A stretch of 35,470 nucleotides of DNA from Acetobacterium sp. (GTDB taxonomy: Bacteria > Bacillota > Clostridia > Eubacteriales > Eubacteriaceae): positions 1 to 35,470 of the forward strand of contig NZ_JAUSPS010000002.1 of NCBI RefSeq assembly GCF_030652775.1, read 5' to 3'. Positions 23,828-32,693 of the stretch are shown one piece after another. Position 1 is the first letter of the stretch, and each line of letters opens with the position of its first letter. A program made the translations under genes and the position numbers. The notes beneath the pieces were generated by a model. It was given only the letters and a program-made list of their open reading frames with translations, did no database searches and was not told the origin of the DNA.

Positions 23828-25387
23828 CTATAAACTCTCCTCTTGCATTTCTAATTGAATTTCTTCCTTCATCTTTTTCACGTCAATCTTACAACTGTCG
23901 TTCAGGGGAAATTTTTCATACAATTTAATAAATTTCGGCATTTTATAGGGTGCCAGATTGTCACTAATCAATTCTCTGATTGCCTCATCCGTGACGCCCC
24001 CCGCCGGACATTCAACGCAGGCAACAATTTCTTCCTGCACCACCGACATCGGGATCCCAAAGACCTTAGCCTGAACCACACCCTCATGCTTGATAATCAC
24101 TGCTTCGATTTCTTTCGGCGAAATATTTTCACCGGAACGGATGATCATTTCCTTCATTCGGCCAACAATATATAAACTGCCGTCCTGATCCAGATAACCG
24201 ATATCTCCGGTTATCAGCCAACCGTCTTCGGTAAGCACTTTGGCTGTTTCATCCTGATCTTTGTAGTAACCCTGCATGACATTGTAGCCACTGACTTCGA
24301 TGCGCCCAGGCTGATCCGTTCCTAACGGCTCCCCGGTCTCCATACTAATAATTCGTATCTGAAGATTGCTGATGACTTTCCCCACCGTTTTTGAGCAGCG
24401 TTCTAGGGAATCATCGTAACTTGAAAAAGAGATACTCGGCGATGCTTCCGTCTGCCCATAGGACTGCTTCAGATGATAAATGCCCAGGTCCTCAGCAATT
24501 TTCAGGTAATCGTTTGGAAAAACCGACGAACCGGCAATGATGCCAGACCGTAGGCTCTTCAAACTGAATTTTTCTCGTTCTTTGTGATGCACAATAGCCA
24601 GGAATTGTGATGGAACGGCATTCAATACACTACAGCCATATTGATCAATGACACCCAAAACTGTTTTTGTATGACAGTCCGGGGTTACATGCAAACGACC
24701 ACGATGAACAAATAACGCCAGCAATCCCGTTGACAAACCAAAACTGTGAAAGAGCGGCAGCGCCAGGCAGACCTTATCCTGGTCGGTCCAGTGCATGCAT
24801 GAAACCGCTTCCCGAGCCACATTGATTAACTGATAATGGGTCAGTAAAACCCCCTTGGGGCGACTCGTCGATCCCGAGGTGAAGAGCATACTGGCCATAT
24901 CATCGGGCCTGATCGCTGCTTCCCGGATTTTGAGACTGTCTCTTTCGGCGCCAGTTAATGGTGCCTGATGCCGCAGTTGTTTCCAGAAATCCAGCCCGAT
25001 TGACAGTCCGGGGTACGCCCCGGAAAGACAATCTGCCCGTTTTCCGTAAATATCGTCACCGTAGCAGATATAATCGACATCGGCAAACGACATCATCGCA
25101 TCCGCTTCCCTTGCAGAAAGCTTGGGATTAACCAACACTGATATCGCACCAATTTTAGCGATGGCAAGATAGCTGCAAATCCAGGCCAGTGAATTGAAGC
25201 TCCACAGCGCCACGTGTTTTCCTTTTTCAACATGATCAGCCACCAGCCCCAGAGCCAACCGGTCTGAAATCAAATCAATATCGTTCCATGATAAAGCTTC
25301 CGTTTCATCGATCACGGCAGCTTCATCTTTTTTTTCTGCCACTGCCTGACGAAACTGCTGGATCACTGTTATTGATTTTAATTTCAT
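23828..25387 (-). CDS. AMP-forming acyl-CoA ligase (CarB/CaiC-like)
   Basis: 519 aa ANL-superfamily enzyme. The P-loop-like LFTSGSTSRPKGV is at about 168-180, the adenine-binding SYGQTEASP near 313, LITGDIGYLD with the ribose-binding Asp near 400, the hinge GRMKEMIIRSGENISP, and the C-terminal catalytic Lys in DSCKIDVKKM (the usual GK is CK here). It forms acyl-AMP and then acyl-CoA from an acid, ATP and CoA. In caffeate respiration a ligase (CarB) only primes the cycle and a CoA-transferase then recycles the CoA; the CoA-transferase encoded first in this operon suggests the same arrangement. Plain clostridial had operons lack this gene. Confidence 0.9.
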   Translation of the reverse strand: MKLKSITVIQQFRQAVAEKKDEAAVIDETEALSWNDIDLISDRLALGLVADHVEKGKHVALWSFNSLAWICSYLAIAKIGAISVLVNPKLSAREADAMMSFADVDYICYGDDIYGKRADCLSGAYPGLSIGLDFWKQLRHQAPLTGAERDSLKIREAAIRPDDMASMLFTSGSTSRPKGVLLTHYQLINVAREAVSCMHWTDQDKVCLALPLFHSFGLSTGLLALFVHRGRLHVTPDCHTKTVLGVIDQYGCSVLNAVPSQFLAIVHHKEREKFSLKSLRSGIIAGSSVFPNDYLKIAEDLGIYHLKQSYGQTEASPSISFSSYDDSLERCSKTVGKVISNLQIRIISMETGEPLGTDQPGRIEVSGYNVMQGYYKDQDETAKVLTEDGWLITGDIGYLDQDGSLYIVGRMKEMIIRSGENISPKEIEAVIIKHEGVVQAKVFGIPMSVVQEEIVACVECPAGGVTDEAIRELISDNLAPYKMPKFIKLYEKFPLNDSCKIDVKKMKEEIQLEMQEESL

Positions 25388-25391
25388 TGCT

Positions 25392-26516
25392 TTATTTTAG
25401 TATTTCTTTAAATGTTTCTACCGCTGTTCTGACCTGTTCATAGTTGGTCATTTGACGATCAATTTCTACCAGCAATAATGGGATGTTCTTTTCTGCACAA
25501 GCTTTTTTAATCATGACATAGTCAAATTCTTCAGGATCACAGAATTTTGTCATAACGAAAATTACGCCGTTCGCCTGATATTTCGAGACCAAACCCACTG
25601 TATATTGAGCGATTGCTTTGTCAACATTAAAGAGTACCGAACAGTTATCCATGTCAGCAAATTTACATGACAGGCTGTCCAGTGCCGTTTCTGCTGGTTT
25701 GGCGTCAACATGATATTGTCTTGATTCGCTGGCGACATTATCAGCAACGATTTGCATGTCATTATCATCTAATATCTTCAGCAGATCTTCAGCATCAACC
25801 AGAATACCCGTTGTGACAATTTTAATTTTATTGTTCGCTGTTTTCTCAGTTTTTGTCAATTCGCTGATTAAGTCTTTTACCAATGCGGTGTGTTCGGATT
25901 TTTCCATATAGAAGGCACTTTGGAAAATGGCATTACGATCGACCGCAGTAATTTCCGGATAATCATTTAAACAGTCCGACAATTGTCGCATGATGGCATT
26001 GTGTTCGTTATAAATGGCGATTGATTCTGTCAACTTGGCATCATCAAAACTTTGGCCGGTGGCTTTTTCCAGATCAGCAATGACCCGTTCGTAACCAGCC
26101 TTGGTAAATGCTTTGCCAAAGTCAGCTTTGCGATTTTGCGGATAGACCATTGGGATAAAGGGAATATTTTTAACGGATGATTTCCAGTTTTCTCCCAGAC
26201 ACTTTAATGAATCGCATAATGACGGGATAATGATTGCTGAGGCTCCTTCAAATTCGCCGCGGATGCCCAATTCCAATACTGACTGCATCACTGAACAGAT
26301 AAATGCTGGAAAATAGGTTTTCGCTTCTTTGATTTCTATGTCAGCTCCCCAGGTGCCCATTGGAACCATTCCCATGGCATGAACAATTTCTTCTGGAGTG
26401 TAGACGGGAGCACAAATGACAACTTTTTTATCTTGAGCAAGATAATTTTTTAATTGTTCCTTTGGTGAGGATGCAATTTTATGAAATTTTTGTAAACTTT
26501 CTTTTAAACCCGACAT
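25392..26516 (-). CDS. hadC: 2-hydroxyacyl-CoA dehydratase, beta subunit
   Basis: 374 aa, close to the size of HadC/HgdB. The N-terminus KVVICAPVYTPEEIVHAMGMVPMGTWG and the Cys residues at 74 (PAFICSV), 101 and 106 (SLCDSLKCLGENW) and 326 (VMTKFCDPEEFDY) fit this family, in which conserved Cys hold a [4Fe-4S] cluster. With the alpha subunit it removes water from (R)-2-hydroxyacyl-CoA through a ketyl radical, started by one electron from the activator. Its start lies 1 nt after the hadB stop. BcrB/BcrC-type aromatic-ring reductases are related, but the activator and neighbours favour a dehydratase. Confidence 0.9.
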   Translation of the reverse strand: MSGLKESLQKFHKIASSPKEQLKNYLAQDKKVVICAPVYTPEEIVHAMGMVPMGTWGADIEIKEAKTYFPAFICSVMQSVLELGIRGEFEGASAIIIPSLCDSLKCLGENWKSSVKNIPFIPMVYPQNRKADFGKAFTKAGYERVIADLEKATGQSFDDAKLTESIAIYNEHNAIMRQLSDCLNDYPEITAVDRNAIFQSAFYMEKSEHTALVKDLISELTKTEKTANNKIKIVTTGILVDAEDLLKILDDNDMQIVADNVASESRQYHVDAKPAETALDSLSCKFADMDNCSVLFNVDKAIAQYTVGLVSKYQANGVIFVMTKFCDPEEFDYVMIKKACAEKNIPLLLVEIDRQMTNYEQVRTAVETFKEILK

Positions 26517-26517
26517 C

Positions 26518-27750
26518 TTAGCAGCCTCCTTTTTTTGATTCCATAATTTCGGTTAAGCCTTGTACTCTGGTTTCATATTGAGCTTCTGAGAAATTTCGGG
26601 GATCCGCTTGATCCCCGTCAAATGCGACATGAGGGATTTCGCATTCTGCAGCGATCTGTCGGCTCATTTCAGCCATGAAGCCGCTCCATAATTTACATGA
26701 GCGATTGGTGTGAACCAGTAAACCTTCGACATGATTTTCTTTGATCAGTTTTACCCGTTTATCACGAGCATGTTCCAGATTCATGGCGTTTGGTACATTA
26801 CAGTAAGCTTTTACCATGCCGTCAAAGTCATCATAGATGAATCCAAAAGCATCCGCATAGATCGTTGTTACCATGTTGATGCCACGGCTTTTCAGGCCTG
26901 TTGATGTTGCCCGCAAATATGGCCAGCAAGCGATTCCTTCGAATATAATCCGATGTTTTTCTTCGCCACGGAAGGTACTGTTTCCGGTTTCAACATTTTC
27001 CAGATACTCTTTATGAAGAACTTCCATCGCTTCAGCTGCTTCTTTTTTACCTCGGGCTGTTACCATAACCGCCATGTGGTTTAAAAGATCAAAGCCATTA
27101 AAAGGTGAAGGTGTATGTTTCGCTTCAGATGTTGCCGCTAACCATGCCCGGCTTGTTCGTCCGGAATATTCCATAACTTCCTGGAATTTTTCCTCAGTCC
27201 ATTTTTTACCGGTCAGTTCTTCCAGTTGTTTAATTGCTTCCATAAACTGGGCTTTAACGTATGCTACCTGGGCATCAGAAACGTCATAATCGGGGTTAAA
27301 GGGAATGTCGATGATGATCATCGGAATGTTCAGGTCTTTAGCCAGGTTTTCGTACCATTTGATCATGCAGTTACAGATATTGTTGCAGCATAATAAGAAA
27401 TCTGGTTCTGGCATATTTTGTTCTGGCGTATCTTTTATTTTTGCATAAGCCAAATTGATTCTGGCATAGGCACAGATATCATTGGAATAACCATCATCTT
27501 CACTGACATTACATAAACGTTCGCCGCCGCCACGAGCTGCGATTCCGGCTGCCTGATTTTCTGGATAACATACTGCCAACCCTAATGTCTCAGGTATTTC
27601 CACTGGAAAATTGGACGAACACCAACCGATCATTTCTCCACGATCTTTTGCTGCTTGAGCATCAACGTAGGCATCTGTGGCAATTTTTCCTAATTTGAAT
27701 TTTGCCGAATTAGGATCTGGTGGACTTTTTTTCTTTACTTCATTACTCAT
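26518..27750 (-). CDS. hadB: 2-hydroxyacyl-CoA dehydratase, alpha subunit
   Basis: 410 aa, HadB/HgdA-sized. [32 protein letters not shown] starts the family core, followed by [28 protein letters not shown] and [20 protein letters not shown]. This part is rich in Cys (44, 61, 80, 93, 121, 122, 126, 128), several of which should bind the [4Fe-4S] cluster. The C-terminal half has the second Rossmann-like domain with [19 protein letters not shown]. The gene overlaps the end of the activator gene by 8 bp, so synthesis is coupled. Oxygen-sensitive by family. The acyl substrate (lactoyl, 2-hydroxybutyryl, 2-hydroxyisocaproyl or another) cannot be read. Confidence 0.9.
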   Translation of the reverse strand: MSNEVKKKSPPDPNSAKFKLGKIATDAYVDAQAAKDRGEMIGWCSSNFPVEIPETLGLAVCYPENQAAGIAARGGGERLCNVSEDDGYSNDICAYARINLAYAKIKDTPEQNMPEPDFLLCCNNICNCMIKWYENLAKDLNIPMIIIDIPFNPDYDVSDAQVAYVKAQFMEAIKQLEELTGKKWTEEKFQEVMEYSGRTSRAWLAATSEAKHTPSPFNGFDLLNHMAVMVTARGKKEAAEAMEVLHKEYLENVETGNSTFRGEEKHRIIFEGIACWPYLRATSTGLKSRGINMVTTIYADAFGFIYDDFDGMVKAYCNVPNAMNLEHARDKRVKLIKENHVEGLLVHTNRSCKLWSGFMAEMSRQIAAECEIPHVAFDGDQADPRNFSEAQYETRVQGLTEIMESKKGGC

Positions 27751-28534
27751 TTAAAACACCTCTCTTTTTTACTTGTTCATAGGCACTGATCGCAGCCCCT
27801 AAAGCGCCCATCATCTGTGATGTTTCTGACCACTTGATGGGAACCTTCAATTCTTTTTCTAATGCTTTTCTGACCCCGCCGTTTTGGGCGACACCGCCAC
27901 TCATAAAGACTTCTTCTTTGATACCAACGCGCTTTGCCAGCCCGGCAACCCGGCTTGCTACCGAATTACAAATACCGGCGATGACGTTTTCTACCGTTTC
28001 TCCGGTCGCTAACTGAGAAATAACCTCAGATTCCGCAAAAACGGTACAGGTACTGGATATTTTAGCCGGTTTTTCCGCTAATTCAGCCCTTTTTTCTAAT
28101 TCATTGACGGGCATCTGGAGAATGTTTGCCATAACATCCAAAAACCTTCCGGTTCCGGCGGCGCATTTATCATTCATCATGAAGTTTTCCAGTATCCCTT
28201 TGTCGTTGATCCGCAACACCTTGGCATCCTGGCCGCCGATATCAATGATTGTCCGAACCTGGGGGTTTGTAAAAAGCACCCCTTTGGCATGGCAGCTCAG
28301 CTCACTTAATTCGCCGTTGGCCGGATCAAAATTTCGGCGTCCGTAGCCGGTAGCCATGACATAGTCGATATCATTGCGGCTCAACTTAGCCTTTTTCAGA
28401 ACCGTTTCCATGATTTTTTCAGCTCCAATTGTCCCAATCCCGGCAACCAGAAGCTCCGTCCCGATAATGCGTTCCCCATCTTCCAGCAGAACGCATTTAG
28501 AGGTTGTTGACCCAATATCGATTCCCAGTGTCAG
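27743..28534 (-). CDS. hadI: 2-hydroxyacyl-CoA dehydratase activator ATPase (non-AUG start)
   Basis: About 263 aa. The ASKHA ATPase fold begins [20 protein letters not shown], the phosphate-1 motif that every HadI/HgdC has, so the gene must start upstream of the first ATG (28411). In that frame the only candidate starts are CTG (28534) or ATA (28537, 28540); a TGA lies just before. AGGAAAGGG ends 9 nt before the first ATA. Cluster ligands are in [13 protein letters not shown] and [11 protein letters not shown], and [13 protein letters not shown] and [12 protein letters not shown] complete the nucleotide site. The homodimer hydrolyses ATP to push one electron from ferredoxin into the dehydratase. 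The start overlaps the hadA stop. Confidence 0.88.
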   Translation of the reverse strand: MTLGIDIGSTTSKCVLLEDGERIIGTELLVAGIGTIGAEKIMETVLKKAKLSRNDIDYVMATGYGRRNFDPANGELSELSCHAKGVLFTNPQVRTIIDIGGQDAKVLRINDKGILENFMMNDKCAAGTGRFLDVMANILQMPVNELEKRAELAEKPAKISSTCTVFAESEVISQLATGETVENVIAGICNSVASRVAGLAKRVGIKEEVFMSGGVAQNGGVRKALEKELKVPIKWSETSQMMGALGAAISAYEQVKKRGVLNE

Positions 28535-28536
28535 TA

Positions 28537-29739
28537 TTATTGTATTTCACCCTTTCCTCTCATTGAGTCAATATCTTCAGCGGTAAAGCCAATACTACTC
28601 AAGATTTCATTTGTATTGCCACCATAGGTTGGACCTTTTTCATAATCTGGTAAACCAGCGTTTTCAAACATAACCGGTGTTCGAGTCATCGCTTTAGGGC
28701 CTGATGGATAATCTACTTTTGCGAAAATATCACTTTCCCAGGCTTGAGGATCTTCAACAACCTGTTCCCATGTCTGACAGATTTCAAAACAAAGATCTGC
28801 TTCATCAAACATTTTTGAGCACTCTGCCAAAGTTTTTTCTTTGATTGCGGCAAAAATGATCCGGTTCAGTTCCTGAGGGTTTTGTGATACATGCGCCAGG
28901 GTATCGAACCGTTCGTCTTTAGCCAATTCTGGTTGACCGATAACTTCGCTGAATTTTCCGATGGTGCGGTTATAATCTGGTAATGCCAACTGAACCCAAA
29001 CTTCATCTTTAGTGATGAAAGTCGATTGCAATGGATTTAGCATATCTTCACGACTGATTGGATACTTGTTGCCATACTGTGCCGAATGGATCATAATAGC
29101 TAAACCGTAAACAGCGGCATGATATAAGCTGACTGTAACTTTTTCACCTTTACCTGTTTTTAAGGCATGAATATAAGATGCCAGCAGACCTGTTGCCAAG
29201 TACATCCCGCAAGCATGGTCACCAAAACCTGGGACAATGTTTACTGGAGAGGTTCCTTTTTCATATAAGGTGCCGCTGTATCCGCCGCGAGCTGCAAAAG
29301 CAGTGAAGTCAAATCCTGGTTTGTCTTTTAATGGGCCTTTAGCACCATAACCGAGAACTTGTCCAAAGACCAATTCCGGTTTTTTACTGGAAAGGGTTTC
29401 ATAATCGATGCCAAGTTTTACCAATGCCTGAGTTCTCAGATTGGTGACGAAAATATCAGCATCGTCAAGGAGCTTCATGAAAATTTCCATTCCCTTTGCA
29501 CTTTTGAGATTTAGGGCGATTCCCTGTTTGTTGGCGTTTTCAAAATCAAATGCTAAACTTTCATCCTGATCCAAAGGCATTTTATTCCCCGGTCCAACAT
29601 AGCGGATCGGATCTCCTCCGATGGATTCAATTTTTATAACTTGAGCACCCCAATCAGCCATTGCCCGTGTTGCAGCAGGTGCTGCAATGAACGTAGCCAG
29701 TTCCAAAACCTTTACACCTTCTAATAATTTAAGTGACAT
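28537..29739 (-). CDS. hadA: Type III (family III) CoA-transferase
   Basis: 400 aa from the ATG at 29739 with GAGGAG in front; an in-frame ATG 54 nt upstream gives a non-homologous N-terminus. CaiB/BaiF/Frc family: [34 protein letters not shown] at the start, [33 protein letters not shown], and [25 protein letters not shown] with the catalytic Asp that forms the aspartyl-CoA thioester. HadA (about 400 aa) moves CoA from the reduced product to the 2-hydroxy acid, and hadA-hadI-hadB-hadC is the known clostridial order. First gene of the operon, divergent from the GntR regulator. Confidence 0.92.
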   Translation of the reverse strand: MSLKLLEGVKVLELATFIAAPAATRAMADWGAQVIKIESIGGDPIRYVGPGNKMPLDQDESLAFDFENANKQGIALNLKSAKGMEIFMKLLDDADIFVTNLRTQALVKLGIDYETLSSKKPELVFGQVLGYGAKGPLKDKPGFDFTAFAARGGYSGTLYEKGTSPVNIVPGFGDHACGMYLATGLLASYIHALKTGKGEKVTVSLYHAAVYGLAIMIHSAQYGNKYPISREDMLNPLQSTFITKDEVWVQLALPDYNRTIGKFSEVIGQPELAKDERFDTLAHVSQNPQELNRIIFAAIKEKTLAECSKMFDEADLCFEICQTWEQVVEDPQAWESDIFAKVDYPSGPKAMTRTPVMFENAGLPDYEKGPTYGGNTNEILSSIGFTAEDIDSMRGKGEIQ

Positions 29740-29761
29740 AATTTTCTCCTCGCATTGTATT

Positions 29762-29790
29762 CTTGTCTTCTTGTATACTTGTCGACAAGT
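29762..29790. promoter_or_regulatory. Putative GntR operator in front of hadA
   Basis: CTTGT occurs three times at exact 8-bp steps (29762, 29770, 29778), and the last copy forms the 14-bp palindrome ACTTGTCGACAAGT (29777-29790). FCD-type GntR proteins bind short TTGT..ACAA dyads. The site lies 38-51 bp before the hadA start, just behind a possible minus-strand -10 (TATAAA), a position for repression. Confidence 0.55.
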
Positions 29791-29873
29791 CAAATTTGGT
29801 TTTATACTAGCATACTTTTAATACAATGTAAACATTTAAATTAAAATATTTTTTCTCGATCCACTCGCCTCTG

Positions 29874-29901
29874 AGATGGTAATTTTGCTATATTACCATC
29901 T
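29874..29901. promoter_or_regulatory. Inverted repeat between the divergent hadA and gntR promoters
   Basis: AGATGGTAAT (29874-29883) and ATTACCATCT (29892-29901), perfect 10-bp arms with an 8-bp spacer. It differs from the CTTGT operator and lies upstream of the regulator's -35 box, so it may bind a second regulator. Confidence 0.5.
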
Positions 29902-29917
29902 GATTCCAAAAGTATGA

Positions 29918-29946
29918 TTGCAAATCACGCCAACCCATATTATAAT
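29918..29946 (+). promoter_or_regulatory. Sigma-A promoter of the gntR-type gene
   Basis: TTGCAA (29918-29923), a 17-bp spacer, and a perfect TATAAT (29941-29946). Predicted start about 29953, giving a leader of about 57 nt before the GTG start. Confidence 0.75.
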
Positions 29947-30009
29947 AAAGGTTTAAAAACATCTCAAATATTTTACTTTTCTATGATAAAATCTGAAGGA
30001 GGATGACTT

Positions 30010-30693
30010 GTGAATATAGGTAATCGGAAATTTTTAACAACAGAAGAGGTCTATCAGGATTTATTTCATAACATCGAAACGCTTGTTTATATGCCTGGTG
30101 AACGGATCAGTGAAAATGATCTCTGTGAGACATATGGGGTCTCCCGCCACATTGTCCGCAATGCCATCACCCAACTAAAAGCCCAGGGCTTGATTACAGT
30201 TTACCCCCAACGCGGGACCTATGTCAGTTTAATAGATATGAAACTAGTTGAAGATATTCTTTACGTTCGGGAGTCAGTAGAACAGGAAGCGCTCTGTCGG
30301 GTTATGAATCTTTCGGACACGACGGAACTTCTTGAAAATCTGGAAGCAAATATCACAGAGCAAAAAAAAATCATCAGCCGTGAAATAACGGTTGATGATT
30401 TTAATACTGCCGATACAGCCTTTCATCGTAATCTGCTGAATGCTGTCGGAAAAGGCAATGTGCTGGACCTTCTAAAAGAGGCGTATGTTCATGTTAAACG
30501 CTGGAAAAATTTCGAACTGCGTGATGAAAAACGCTATGAACAAATAGTCCGTGATCATCAAAGCATTGTTGATGCGATTAAAAAACGAAGCCCGCTTGAC
30601 GGACGAAGCGCTCTCCATCAGCATCTGGACACGGTCACGAATTTACGCGATGTTTTTACAACATCAAACCCGGAGTATTTTATCCGCCCCTGA
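30010..30693 (+). CDS. GntR-family regulator with FCD domain
   Basis: 227 aa, GTG start preceded by AAGGAGG at 7 nt. An N-terminal winged helix spans about residues 10-75: MPGERISENDLCETYGVSRHIVRNAITQLKAQGLITVYPQRGTYVS is the classic GntR recognition helix and wing. The all-helical FCD effector domain follows at about 85-215 with DDFNTADTAFHRNLL and ALHQHL, including Asp and His residues that bind a metal or carboxylate ligand in this subfamily. It diverges from hadA and most likely controls it, with the operon's hydroxy acid or an acyl-CoA as effector. Confidence 0.9.
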   Translation: MNIGNRKFLTTEEVYQDLFHNIETLVYMPGERISENDLCETYGVSRHIVRNAITQLKAQGLITVYPQRGTYVSLIDMKLVEDILYVRESVEQEALCRVMNLSDTTELLENLEANITEQKKIISREITVDDFNTADTAFHRNLLNAVGKGNVLDLLKEAYVHVKRWKNFELRDEKRYEQIVRDHQSIVDAIKKRSPLDGRSALHQHLDTVTNLRDVFTTSNPEYFIRP

Positions 30694-30760
30694 CCATACT
30701 CGCACAAAATCATTTTTTTATAATTGTTCCTACTAATACGCAACGCTCAGAAACAATACT

Positions 30761-30801
30761 GAAATTGCCCCTGCATCTGATAAGATGCCAGGGGCAATTT
30801 C
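30761..30801. terminator. Bidirectional hairpin terminator
   Basis: GAAATTGCCCCT-GCATCT, a GATA loop, and AGATGC-C-AGGGGCAATTTC form an 18-bp stem with one bulged C. It lies between the convergent gntR-type gene (plus) and the bL25 gene (minus) and can end both. Confidence 0.85.
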
Positions 30802-30908
30802 ACTCTTTATGGCTACCACCCATTTTGCGAAATCCGAAAATGTTAACAAGGATATTTTTGCAAAGCCTACTCCTTGATATTGTGGTCTACACGCCTAATT
30901 ATTATACT

Positions 30909-31535
30909 TTACAGAGTTTCTTCTGTTACAGCTTCTGAGCTTTTATCATCGGATCCATCTTCTGTGATCGTATCCTCTAATCTCATTTCATTTATTACCA
31001 ATACTATTTTATCAGCTTCAATTTCTGTTTCAATGCCTTTGGGATAATTAATATCACCGACACATATCTTGTCATTCAAATTAAGATCCGTTACATCGAT
31101 TTCGAGATAATCAGGTATATCCTGTGGTAACCCGGTCACATGGATCTTGTCCATTTGCTGAACAAAATTAAGTTCTCTTAATTCGATTGCTTCCTTACCG
31201 ATTATTTTAATATTAAGATCAAACTTAATCGGTTCGGTAATGGATACCTCCTGAAAAACGACATTCAAAATTTCGCCTTTAATCGGCGCATGTTGAATCT
31301 CTTTTATCATTGCAGCATATGATTCCTGCCCCTCAAGATCGAGCGTATATAAATAATTCTTCCCATATTTATGGATGTTTTTTACTAATACATCTTTATT
31401 TATTTTTACTGAAACGGATTCCAGCCCTTTTCGATTGATCGCACCAGGAATATAACCTATTTTCCTCAGTTTTTTTCCGGCACTGCCACTCATCTTTTCT
31501 CTTTTTTCAATTGCAATTGTTACTTTTTCGTTCAT
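30909..31535 (-). CDS. rplY: 50S ribosomal protein bL25 (general stress protein Ctc type)
   Basis: 208 aa. Residues 1-92 form the 5S-rRNA-binding L25 domain (KMSGSAGKKLRKIGYIPGAINRKG, MIKEIQHAPIKGEILNVVFQEV), followed by the TL5/Ctc C-terminal beta domain (about 95-185, HVTGLPQDIPDYLEIDVTDLNLND) and a short acidic tail. The typical Arg-Gly-Arg of the early loop is relaxed (GSAGKKLRK), but length and order are those of the long Ctc form. AAAAGGAG precedes the ATG. Single gene. Confidence 0.9.
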   Translation of the reverse strand: MNEKVTIAIEKREKMSGSAGKKLRKIGYIPGAINRKGLESVSVKINKDVLVKNIHKYGKNYLYTLDLEGQESYAAMIKEIQHAPIKGEILNVVFQEVSITEPIKFDLNIKIIGKEAIELRELNFVQQMDKIHVTGLPQDIPDYLEIDVTDLNLNDKICVGDINYPKGIETEIEADKIVLVINEMRLEDTITEDGSDDKSSEAVTEETL

Positions 31536-32215
31536 ATTATTTTCTCCTTTTAATAAACTCTCACATAATATTGTCGATACTGTTTATTTGGTAAATTTCA
31601 ATTAAAACCCTGGCAGATTATTCTTCTCAATATTTTCAGCCTTTTTATATATTATACCAAACAATTGAATTAATATCAAATTTCTTAAAAAAAAGGCAAC
31701 CAAAGCCCTGCCACGACTTGCTCATCCGGCTTCACAAAGATGCCGTCGACCAATGAATCAATTATCCAACACACAACTGAAATAAACGTTTCTTAATACA
31801 CCTTGTTTGCGTGGAAATATGTTATAAAATTTGTACAACTATTGCCTGAATCACGATCAGAGTGCCGATCATGCGAGGATAATTTTTTAATTGTCGTTGC
31901 TAACACTGAAAATGAATCAGGTACCTATTGCGGAAAAAAAGTTTGCATATTGAAGAGTTTTAAGCTTGTTCAAATTTCTAGATCAATGCCAGTGACGGAG
32001 CGGCTGACCAATCCAAATCACTTAAGAAAACTTTGCAAGAAAAGGAAAGGGACATCATAAAATTAAACAAAGACTGCTCGTAACGAAGCGGTGCTTGCTC
32101 GATAAAACATCGTCTCTCTCATGTCAGATATCAATCCAGCTCATGTTGCTTTCGTTTTCTTCAACTCACATTTAAACAAACATTTTTTTGATACTGTTAT
32201 CTAACGCAATCGATT
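31536..32215. other. 680-bp gap with degenerate coding remnants
   Basis: No complete gene is convincing. A plus-strand frame of 85 codons (31803-32060) is Cys-rich and resembles nothing known. A different plus frame at its end reads SKSLKKTLQEKERDIIKLNKDCS and stops near 32083. On the minus strand (about 31690-31785) a frame reads VVCWIIDSLVDGIFVKPDEQ and ends at a T8 run after a weak GGCA/TGCC hairpin. These short frames in several phases look like decayed genes, perhaps old mobile DNA. Confidence 0.4.
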
Positions 32216-32407
32216 TTAATCGACGGTTATGGCGCTTACTGGACACTCATCTTGAGCTTCTAATGCGCACGCTTCATTTTCTGGAGTAATTACTTCAGCA
32301 ATCACTTCAGCGATACTGTCATTGTTCATTTCAAAGACATTTGGACAAACTGATTCACATAAACCGCATCCCACACAAGTATCCCGATCAACTTTTGCTT
32401 TCATCAT
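32216..32407 (-). CDS. Small [4Fe-4S] ferredoxin
   Basis: 63 aa. The cluster motif is CVGCGLCESVCP near the N-terminus, with DECPVSAI at the C-terminus providing the last Cys, the pattern of single-cluster [4Fe-4S] ferredoxins of clostridia and thermophiles. The middle is acidic (EMNNDSIAEVIAEVITPENE). It is a low-potential carrier for reactions such as hydrogenase, Rnf or the activator of the hydroxyacyl-CoA dehydratase; no link to that operon other than distance (about 2.5 kb) is seen. GGAGG precedes the ATG. Single gene, likely the last core gene before the island end at 32.58 kb. Confidence 0.92.
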   Translation of the reverse strand: MMKAKVDRDTCVGCGLCESVCPNVFEMNNDSIAEVIAEVITPENEACALEAQDECPVSAITVD

Positions 32408-32583
32408 GGAACCTCCTCATTATTATTCAAACAGTTTTTCTGAAGTGGAAGTCAATTAGGGATCTAATTAGAAAAACATTATCTTAATTTATGTACCCAC
32501 AATTATCTAAGCCAACCATTTTTTTGAGTTGGACTCCTTCGTAATAATCAACTTAATCTTTTTGAAAAATAACATTTATTTAC

Positions 32584-32628
32584 TGGAGCTAGCGGGCGGA
32601 ATCGAACTCCCGACCTACTGATTACGAA
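32584..32628 (-). tRNA. 3' half of a tRNA-Thr(CGU), probable att site
   Basis: On the minus strand TTCGTAA (anticodon CGT), then TCAGTAGGTC, GGGAGTTCGATTCCGCCC (T arm, imperfect) and GCTAGCTCCA (acceptor strand plus CCA). The 5' half, with D arm and acceptor, is missing: upstream is CATTTACCTACTGT instead. Such 3' fragments are left where a tyrosine recombinase integrates into a tRNA gene; the intact copy should be at the other end of the element, at higher coordinates outside the window. Weak T-stem pairing suggests decay. Confidence 0.65.
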
Positions 32629-32671
32629 ACAGTAGGTAAATGGCTTATTACAGACATTTCTACATGATATG

Positions 32672-32693
32672 CGACATGTTTACGACACGTTTT
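32672..32693. repeat. Two adjacent 11-bp direct repeats near the tRNA fragment
   Basis: CGACATGTTTA (32672-32682) is followed at once by CGACACGTTTT (32683-32693), 9 of 11 identical. They are 44 bp inside the presumed element end, where arm-type recombinase sites usually lie. Confidence 0.45.

Noticed and set aside
15652-29739. Carnitine operon (caiTABCDE-fix type)
   Set aside because: CoA-transferase, ligase, acyl-CoA dehydrogenase, ETF and hydratase resemble the cai/fix set, but the 2-hydroxyacyl-CoA dehydratase with activator, the thiolase and a GPH instead of a BCCT transporter do not fit carnitine reduction.
31803-32060. Plus-strand ORF of 85 codons as a real small protein
   Set aside because: No Shine-Dalgarno site and no recognisable motif. 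A different frame at its 3' end looks more coding, so it is described only as part of a degenerate region.
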